From assembly GCA_034408745.1 (NCBI GenBank), contig JAWXCM010000258.1, forward strand, positions 1 through 5,216: a DNA stretch of 5,216 bases, written 5' to 3'. The position numbers were made by a program, and so were the translations under genes. Each line of letters begins with the position of its first letter. Position 1 is the first letter of the stretch. Shown here piece after piece: positions 1-5,216 of the stretch. Below the pieces are notes generated by a model. That model saw nothing but the letters and a program-made list of their open reading frames with translations, made no database searches and had not been told where the DNA came from. Source of the stretch: JAWXCM01 sp034408745 (lineage in GTDB: Bacteria; Acidobacteriota; Terriglobia; Bryobacterales; Bryobacteraceae).

Positions 1-561
1 GCCGCTTTGCGCCTCCCTCACGTTCTCCGCTTCAATGAACGAGGAAAGCACCCGCGGAAGCCGCAGGCGGCCTCCCGCCAATTCGGACTTAGCAAGGAAA
101 ACGCCGTGGATCAGTGCGTTGGCATCAAGCTTCAGCAGCGTGGCCGCGAGCTTCTTGATGTCGACCGGCCCCTCCTCCATGCCGGTCAGATCCGTCTTCA
201 GCATGTCAAATACCTTTTTGTCCTTGCCTTCCAATATGTAGGGCGAGTTGATGCGATGCGCTTCCAGAACAGTGTTGGTCAGAGGCTGGCCGTTTTTATC
301 TTGCACTTTCACCAGCGGCAGCCCCTTGAGCGGCGCGACCCAGTCATCAGAAACCTTGTCCCAGCAGACGGTTTCCAACCGGTTAGCCATGCTCTGGGCC
401 GATTCCACCAGCAGCATCCGCTCTCCGCTCGGCCCTTCGTAGGTGGCGTGTCCCAGATTGGGAAAGCCGGTGGGCTGGAAGCGTGTGCCCTGAAGCGGTT
501 GCAGATGGACTTCCAAGAGCAAGCGCGGGGCGGCGGTAAGGGCATCGAAGTTCAGTGGCAT
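1..561 (-). CDS. csb1: Type I-G CRISPR-associated RAMP protein Csb1/Cas7 (3' end cut by window edge)
   Basis: The first 187 residues of Csb1 (GSU0053 family) are open to the window edge without a stop. This is the Cas7-type subunit that polymerises along the crRNA spacer to form the Cascade backbone in type I-G (old I-U) systems. The ATG at 561-559 is chosen because AAGGAG sits 8 bases upstream and the protein begins MPLNFD, as family members tend to. Recognisable stretches are FPNLGHATYEGP (33-44), LLVESAQSMANRLE (50-63), LEAHRINSPYI (99-109), IHGVFLA (151-157) and GGRLRLPRVLSSFIEAE (163-179); the last two are the best family signature. The family is usually around 350 residues, so about half is missing, including the rest of the RAMP fold. 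It starts 13 bases after the csx17 stop, which implies one transcript. I am confident in the family from remembered motifs, with no database search made. Confidence 0.9.
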   Translation of the reverse strand, partial: MPLNFDALTAAPRLLLEVHLQPLQGTRFQPTGFPNLGHATYEGPSGERMLLVESAQSMANRLETVCWDKVSDDWVAPLKGLPLVKVQDKNGQPLTNTVLEAHRINSPYILEGKDKKVFDMLKTDLTGMEEGPVDIKKLAATLLKLDANALIHGVFLAKSELAGGRLRLPRVLSSFIEAENVREAQSG

Positions 562-569
562 GGGTGCGG

Positions 570-576
570 CTCCTTT
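570..576 (-). promoter_or_regulatory. Ribosome binding site of csb1
   Basis: On the minus strand AAAGGAG precedes the csb1 ATG (561) by 8 bases. It overlaps the TAA stop of csx17 (577-575), so ribosomes finishing csx17 terminate on the csb1 Shine-Dalgarno. This supports both the csb1 start and coupled translation. Confidence 0.75.
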
Positions 577-2776
577 AGGAAATCAATTCGGTGGTTGGTT
601 CGGATTGGTCTTTTGCTTCGAGCCTCAGCGACTGAATCAGCAGCCTGGTTTCGTCGCGAGTCAGAGGAATACAAAGCGCGGCGAGCCAGCGCGGGCCATC
701 CACACCGATGACCCGTGGCGGAAAGCGCCCCGGAAGCTTCACGCCGAAGCTGCGCAGGCGCTGCCAGGCGAGCTTCACCGCAGTTTCCACGTCATCGGCC
801 GCAAGGCGGGCCGGCATTTCGTCTGGCAAACGTACGAGTCGGTCTTCCGGTAGCCAGTCGAGCTTCAGTTCGTGCAACAGCCTTTCCGAGGTGAAGAAGA
901 TCTTCAACAGCGCGAACGCGGGGGGTAGAACCGGCTCGTGGCTGCTGTGTGGTGCGTCGATCCTGTGTAAATCCACACATGCTAGTCCCGCGAGCAGTTC
1001 GGCGATACGCGTGTCATTGGTCGTGCCCGCGAGAAAGTCCGCGATGTCGTCGCAGGTGGCGCCGGCGGTGCTGGCCAGCGCTTCGCCTTCCGCGTTGTTA
1101 TTCGCGGCTTCCAGGCGGCGGCGGTGGAGTAGCGCACCGAGATTTTCGGTCAGCGGGCCTGCTCCCCATACGGCGAGAGAGGATGTGGGTTCCCACTTGC
1201 GGTCACCTTCCGCGTTCAGCGGTTCGGTTATCTTGGCCAGATGCGTCCGAGCGTGTAGGAGGCTGCGTCCGTTGCCATCCACGATTCGCAGTCCGGCGAG
1301 TGCCATCGCGATTCTGAACTCGGCTGAATCGATCGCGCGTTCCCCACCGGCCTTGATCGCCCACGCCTGCGAGAGTCGGGGAACAGGAGCGCGAACGGCC
1401 TCTTGCGATTTGGCGCTGAGGCTCAAAGCCGCCTCGATACGGCCAACGTGGCGAAGTACATTCTGCAAGGCGGCACGGCTGGAATGCTGCGTCAGCGCAA
1501 ACAGTGCCGTATCGAGTTGCCGCGCAGCGGAGCGGAAGGCGTTAGGTGCGTTCTCGTCACGCGCGTAGCGTTGGACGGAGGCCAGCCAGTTGCGGCGTTC
1601 AAGCTCACTGATGAGGTCGGCATCGGGGTTACGTTGAACTTTGATGCGGTTCAGTGGGGTAGCAAGAAAGGCCTTGCCAGATCGCATCAGGAATCCATAC
1701 CGCTGAAAACTGTCTATGCCGCGGTCTACGCCGAGGCCTGCGACCGCTCTGGCGAAATCCAGGCCGTCGCGCGTGGGTTTACCGTTCAGGGCGGCGCGTC
1801 CTTCGCTCAACAGGCAACGTAGCTCGTCGATGCTGAACGGCGTGGACCACAGCGGCATCCAGATTTCCCCGCGTGCGTCCTCGTCGTCAACGGCGCTGGC
1901 GGAACCTGCTGTGCCCGCACGGCTCCGCACCGTGAAAGGCGCGGCAAGGATCGCAGGGTCGCCCGACTCCAGTTTGCGTGCAGTGGAAGCGCTGAACAGG
2001 ACGGCACCTTCCAGCATCAGCACAAAGTCCCAGGTATTGATGCGGGCTTCGCCCTCGAAGGCCGAGGTCGCATTGGGACCACCTGCTGCGCCGGGGGAGA
2101 ATTGACCAATCGCGCGATCTGCAAGGGTCGTGGTCCGTCGACCAAAGAGTGCGGAGTCCAGGCTTTCTCCTGCGTCGCCCTTGGGAAATCCAGACGAAAC
2201 ATCGATTAGTTCAGCGAGTCGCTGCATGAAGTTGTTGGTGAAATCCAGTCGACCGTCGTTGCCCCCAGTGCCGAGCAGCGGCGGATAGCGAGGATCGTCT
2301 CCAGAGAGGATCACCGCCGCGTCCATCCAGCGAAGCAAGGCTTCCGGGGCCGTGTTGCGCAGTGATTGGAGAAAGTCGGCTTTCTGCTCCTGCTTGGGGC
2401 TCTCCTTCAGCCCAAAACCGGCGACAACCTGTCGTGCTGCAGATATCGCCTGCCGGTAAGGGGCGAACCGACCGGCAGTGGAATTGTCGAGTGCGCTGAT
2501 GCCGTCCGTGTTGTCCTTTGGATAGAATCCACTGCCCCCATTCCACGGCGCAACCAACGGCGTCGGCCGGTAGCACTCCAGAAAGAAATTGCGTAGTTCG
2601 ACATCCGTCAGTCGAGTGCACAACACAAATGCGTCGTTGCGCCAAAATCCGGTTGCATCCGGGTCGCCGCCGACTTCAGCGCCGGCCTCGGCGACCAGTC
2701 GCAGCACCGCCAGGCCTTTCAGATACGAAGCAAGCGGAGTGGGCGTACAGCCGGGCAAAGATATTTCAGCCGCCAT
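575..2776 (-). CDS. csx17: Type I-G CRISPR-associated large subunit Csx17 (Cas8u2/Cas8g)
   Basis: A complete 733-residue protein of the Csx17 family, the large (Cas8-like) subunit of the type I-G effector complex, thought to take part in PAM and target-DNA recognition and complex assembly. The frame stays open up to 2860. I chose the ATG at 2776 because it has a near-perfect AGGAGGT 5 bases upstream and gives the family's usual beginning, with LPGCTPTPLASYLKGL at 7-22. Further family blocks are PLVAPWNGGSGF (73-84), LLGTGGNDGRLDFTNNF (167-183), QFSPGAAGGPN (225-235), TWDFVLMLEGA (248-258), EIWMPLWSTPFS (304-315) and GVDRGIDSFQRYGFL (349-363). The C-terminal part is less conserved and ends in a basic/hydrophobic segment followed by a polar tail. 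I see no known catalytic motif, signal peptide or membrane segment, as expected for a structural cytoplasmic subunit. The length is normal for the family and the frame is intact. The start overlaps the end of cas3 by 11 bases. Confidence 0.93.
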   Translation of the reverse strand: MAAEISLPGCTPTPLASYLKGLAVLRLVAEAGAEVGGDPDATGFWRNDAFVLCTRLTDVELRNFFLECYRPTPLVAPWNGGSGFYPKDNTDGISALDNSTAGRFAPYRQAISAARQVVAGFGLKESPKQEQKADFLQSLRNTAPEALLRWMDAAVILSGDDPRYPPLLGTGGNDGRLDFTNNFMQRLAELIDVSSGFPKGDAGESLDSALFGRRTTTLADRAIGQFSPGAAGGPNATSAFEGEARINTWDFVLMLEGAVLFSASTARKLESGDPAILAAPFTVRSRAGTAGSASAVDDEDARGEIWMPLWSTPFSIDELRCLLSEGRAALNGKPTRDGLDFARAVAGLGVDRGIDSFQRYGFLMRSGKAFLATPLNRIKVQRNPDADLISELERRNWLASVQRYARDENAPNAFRSAARQLDTALFALTQHSSRAALQNVLRHVGRIEAALSLSAKSQEAVRAPVPRLSQAWAIKAGGERAIDSAEFRIAMALAGLRIVDGNGRSLLHARTHLAKITEPLNAEGDRKWEPTSSLAVWGAGPLTENLGALLHRRRLEAANNNAEGEALASTAGATCDDIADFLAGTTNDTRIAELLAGLACVDLHRIDAPHSSHEPVLPPAFALLKIFFTSERLLHELKLDWLPEDRLVRLPDEMPARLAADDVETAVKLAWQRLRSFGVKLPGRFPPRVIGVDGPRWLAALCIPLTRDETRLLIQSLRLEAKDQSEPTTELIS

Positions 2777-5216
2777 GGGATACCTCCTGTTCCATGCGCG
2801 TGGCACGCCAGTCGGCAATGCGCACCAGCGCTTCCAGCCAAGCGAGACGGAACGGACCATAGGTTTTCAGCAGACGCTGCGTGCGCGTAGTCCAGGACGG
2901 GCCTTGCGGTCCTTCGCCCAACCGCATCAGATCGAGGTGCAGGGCCGTCGCGGGCAGGGTTTCGCCGTCTTCGAACCTGACTTGTGGTAGCAGGTCGCCG
3001 TCCCAGACGCCACGGGCAAACAGGCGCAGGTCCGGCGGTTCGGATTCTTTGGGCAGCGCACGCAGGGACAGGCGGACCTTGCCATGGTGCGCGGCGATCA
3101 GGTAGGCGATCAGGTCCGCATCCGGTTCGCCGTCGTGCTGCGCGAGCCAGGCGAGGGCAGACGCGAGTTCGTGGCGAAAGTGCCTGCGTGGCTGTCTTTC
3201 GTCAGCGACCTGATAAACCACCCGGCCCTTGTAATTGCCGCCGGATTTGGCCCACAGTCCCTCGCCCAACGGTTGCTGGCTGCCCTTCTCGTGGGCATTT
3301 TTCAACATCGACTGAAAGGCTTCGTGTGCCTTGCCTACATCGTGCCAACGCGCGGCACGGATCACGGCGAGTGCGTCGGCGACTGCGAGCGACTCGCAGA
3401 GTTTTCGCGCCGCGCCCTCCACATCCGCCAGATGGCGAGGCAGCGTAACCGCGCGGGTCAGCAGGCTGCGGTGCTCGTCGTCGATGGCTTCGACGGTGAG
3501 TGCTTCGGTATCGATGAGGGTCCGGACCGGAACTGCAGCGGTCGATTCTGGCGAAAGCCCGCGTTCCGCCGTGTAGCCACCGACGCCGGCGCGAAGCATC
3601 AGCGTCATGCCGGGGCGCAGGCGTGGTTTGTTGAGATTGGGAACGGCCGCCCATTTGCGTGCGAGCGTGTCCCATTGGTACACCTCGCCATTCTTCAGGC
3701 GGCCGAGCAGTCTGCCCGCCGCGCTTAGTCCGGCGCGGCATAGTTCGTCCTGACTGGCCGGTGGTTGGTGTTTGGGCTGTTCCACGTCGGCCCATTCGCG
3801 CCAGAACAGCAGCACGTCCGCATCGTCGGCATCGCGGACGTACTGGGCGATGTCCACGTCGAAGCCGGAAAGATCGGCTTCGGTGCTGAACAGGTCGAGA
3901 AAGTCCTTCCGCCGTAGCACCGGATGCAAGGGCGCTTTGGCTGTGACATGCGGGAGAGCGCCGGGTGAAGCGCTCGCCAGCGTCAGCAGCAACCGCCGTG
4001 CATCGTCGAGCTCGCCCGGCTCATAGGGCTTTGGTTCGGCCACGTCGATCCAGAACACCTGCGCATCGCCGGAGTCGTTGAATTCTCCGTAGCGATTGCA
4101 GCGGCCGAAGCGCTGCACCATAGAAGCATAAGGCGCCAGTTCGGTGAAGAGCACACGGGCGGAAAGATCGACGCCGGCTTCGACTGCTTGCGTCGCGACG
4201 ATGATGCGGCCGGGTCCGTCAGGGTCAGCACGAACCGACAGTTTCCCGTTCAGAGTGGCTCGTTCCCGTGAGCGAAAGCGGGAGTGCACGAGCAGACATT
4301 CGGGGGCTTGGGCTTCGATGCGAGGAGCGGCGGTTTGAGCTTTCTTCTTGCCTTTAGCCGGCGCAAGCGCCAGTCGCGCCGCAATTTCGTCAAGCAAGCC
4401 CTGGGCGCGTTCCACTGTGTTGAGAATCGCCAGCGTTGTGGTTCCGGGGCGGTGGGAATCGACGACCAGCCGAGCAAGTTCCGCAAGATAACTTGCGGTC
4501 GCAGATTTCCCGTCGCCGTTCAAGGCAACACCGCACCGGATTAAAGGCTTGATCGAATCGCGCCGGTCGCGAATAACCTTGGATGCCTTTTCCTCATCAC
4601 TCAGATTCAGCGAGACAAGCGTTTCAGGATCACAGTCGACTGTCTTCATCCACGCCCGGTTGAGCGTGGCCGACACCCACAGGCTGCGACTATTGTGGGC
4701 GCAAATCAGTTCGCGTCGAAACGCCTCTAACTGCGCGCTGGTAACCAAACCCGGACCCATCAACTGCACTTCGTCGAATACCCAAAACGCGTCGTTGTGC
4801 AGCCACGCAAAATGTATCGGCCATTGATAGCGGCTCATGCCGTAGCCGCGCATCAGCGCCCGCGAAAGAAGCATGTCCTGGGTCCCGATCATGATCGCGT
4901 CTTCTTCCGGATAGTCGGCCCAGGTTGCCTTTTTCGCGTCCTCGGAGCCACCCATCAAGAGGCGCACCGAGACCTTGCCCTCTCCCGGTGTGCCTGAAAT
5001 CCGAGGTTCTCCAGCCATCGACAGGCGTTTCGCTCCGTCTGCTCGACCAGCACCCGCATCGGCAGGCAGTACACGAGCCGCCGCGGTGTCCCTGCGTCCG
5101 GGCCGGCCTCGCGTCCTCCCTCGCGCCAGCCGCGCTTCCACAGCCAGGCCAGCGCGACCGCAGCGGTTTTCCCCATGCCGGTTGGAACGTCCAGTAGCTC
5201 AGGCCATGGCTTTTCC
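2766..5216 (-). CDS. cas3: Type I-G Cas3 helicase-nuclease (helicase then HD), 5' end cut by window edge, with an apparent frameshift
   Basis: Cas3 is the ATP-driven 3'-5' helicase and single-strand DNA nuclease recruited by the effector complex. The 5' end lies outside the window. From 5215 one frame reads PELLDVPTGMGKT (Walker A, motif I), then LVYCLPMRVLVEQTER (motif Ia) and WLENLGF, ending at about 4997. The continuation is read one base back in a frame that runs to the stop at 2766. Numbering residues of that second frame from its ATG at 5141, it holds GTQDMLLSRAL (86-96), the DEVQ box (123-126), SAT motif III (157-159), VHSR (285-288), ATQAVEAGVD motif V (316-325) and QRFGRCNR motif VI (343-350). 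The C-terminal HD domain has H570, the HD pair 600-601, H657, the HH pair 685-686 and D777. C-terminal placement of HD is typical of this subtype. As written, the intact helicase is not encoded by one frame: the second frame alone lacks Walker A, and its residues 1 to about 47 are a shadow of the first frame. The gene ends inside csx17, overlapping by 11 bases. Confidence 0.9.
2782..2788 (-). promoter_or_regulatory. Ribosome binding site deciding the csx17 start
   Basis: AGGAGGT on the minus strand lies 5 bases before the ATG at 2776, inside the last codons of cas3. It favours 2776 over the upstream in-frame ATG at 2860, which would add 28 residues (MVRSVSLGWK...) that are simply the other-frame reading of the cas3 C-terminus. 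Confidence 0.8.
4957..4999 (-). other. Reading-frame break within cas3
   Basis: The upstream frame is Cas3-like through WLENLGF (ending at 4997), then degrades into QAHRERARSRCAS and stops at 4957-4955. The downstream frame becomes Cas3-like at about GTPGEGKVSVRLLMGG (from 4994). Going from one to the other needs a -1 step, meaning one base is missing relative to an intact gene (or two are extra). Adding one T to the TTT run at 4999-4997 would give LGFSGTPGEGKVSV; adding one G to the GGG at about 4986-4984 would also restore the frame. No canonical X XXY YYZ slippery heptamer is visible in the upstream frame here, so programmed frameshifting is unlikely. Confidence 0.8.

Noticed and set aside
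7..711. 234-codon plus-strand open frame opposite csb1
   Set aside because: It lies antisense to csb1 and the end of csx17, shows no recognisable domain, and has an R/Q/H-rich composition typical of an antisense reading of a GC-rich gene.
708..1568. 286-codon plus-strand open frame opposite csx17
   Set aside because: It is fully antisense to the well-supported csx17, its product is S/A/R-rich low complexity with no domain, and long antisense frames are expected in GC-rich coding DNA.
2777..2860. Upstream ATG at 2860 as the start of csx17
   Set aside because: The extra 28 residues overlap cas3 coding sequence in another frame and do not resemble Csx17. The ATG at 2776 has an excellent Shine-Dalgarno and the family N-terminus.
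3084..3728. 214-codon plus-strand open frame opposite cas3
   Set aside because: It is antisense to the HD domain and linker region of cas3 and has no recognisable motif or supporting neighbour.
4957..4999. Programmed -1 ribosomal frameshift joining the two cas3 frames
   Set aside because: No X XXY YYZ slippery heptamer is visible in the upstream frame (codons GGA TTT CAG GCA CAC CGG GAG), and I know of no programmed frameshifting in this family. A lost base is simpler.
5018..5141. In-frame start codons at 5141 and 5018 as the true N-terminus of Cas3
   Set aside because: Between 5141 and about 4997 this frame is R/A-rich nonsense, while the other frame encodes Walker A and motif Ia over the same bases. 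A start here would give a helicase without its ATP-binding loop.
1..5216. CRISPR array, tRNA, insertion sequence or intergenic regulatory region
   Set aside because: I found no regularly spaced repeats, inverted-repeat ends or RNA-gene patterns. Three minus-strand genes fill the whole window, leaving only the 13-base gap at 562-574.

Overview
The window carries three consecutive minus-strand genes of a type I-G (formerly I-U) CRISPR-Cas interference operon, read from high to low coordinates: cas3, csx17 (the large subunit, also called cas8u2 or cas8g) and csb1 (the cas7-like backbone subunit). Both outer genes are cut by the window edges: cas3 lacks its N-terminus and csb1 lacks roughly its C-terminal half. 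The sequence is GC-rich with dense coding and no intergenic spacers. Together with the subtype this suggests a high-GC bacterium, most likely a proteobacterium, but nothing here fixes the taxon.

Layout: positions 2766-5216 encode Cas3, with the superfamily 2 helicase first and the HD nuclease at the C-terminus, which is the reverse of classic type I Cas3 and is typical of this subtype. Positions 575-2776 encode Csx17, whose start codon lies inside the end of cas3 (11-base overlap). Positions 1-561 encode the first 187 residues of Csb1, starting 13 bases after the csx17 stop. Both internal starts have good Shine-Dalgarno sequences. No promoter, terminator, CRISPR array or adaptation gene (cas1, cas2, cas4) lies in the window. 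csb2, the cas5-cas6 fusion, would be expected just beyond position 1.

In this subtype Csb1 subunits coat the crRNA, Csx17 acts as the large subunit, Csb2 processes and caps the crRNA, and Cas3 is recruited to unwind and degrade the DNA target.

The most notable observation is a reading-frame break near the start of cas3. The Walker A motif and motif Ia are read in one frame (5215 down to about 4997). Everything from about 4994 down, including the DEVQ box, motif VI and the HD domain, is read in another. One missing base explains it. It is either a real inactivating lesion or a sequencing/assembly error at a short homopolymer. I see no sign of a new defence system beyond this known subtype.
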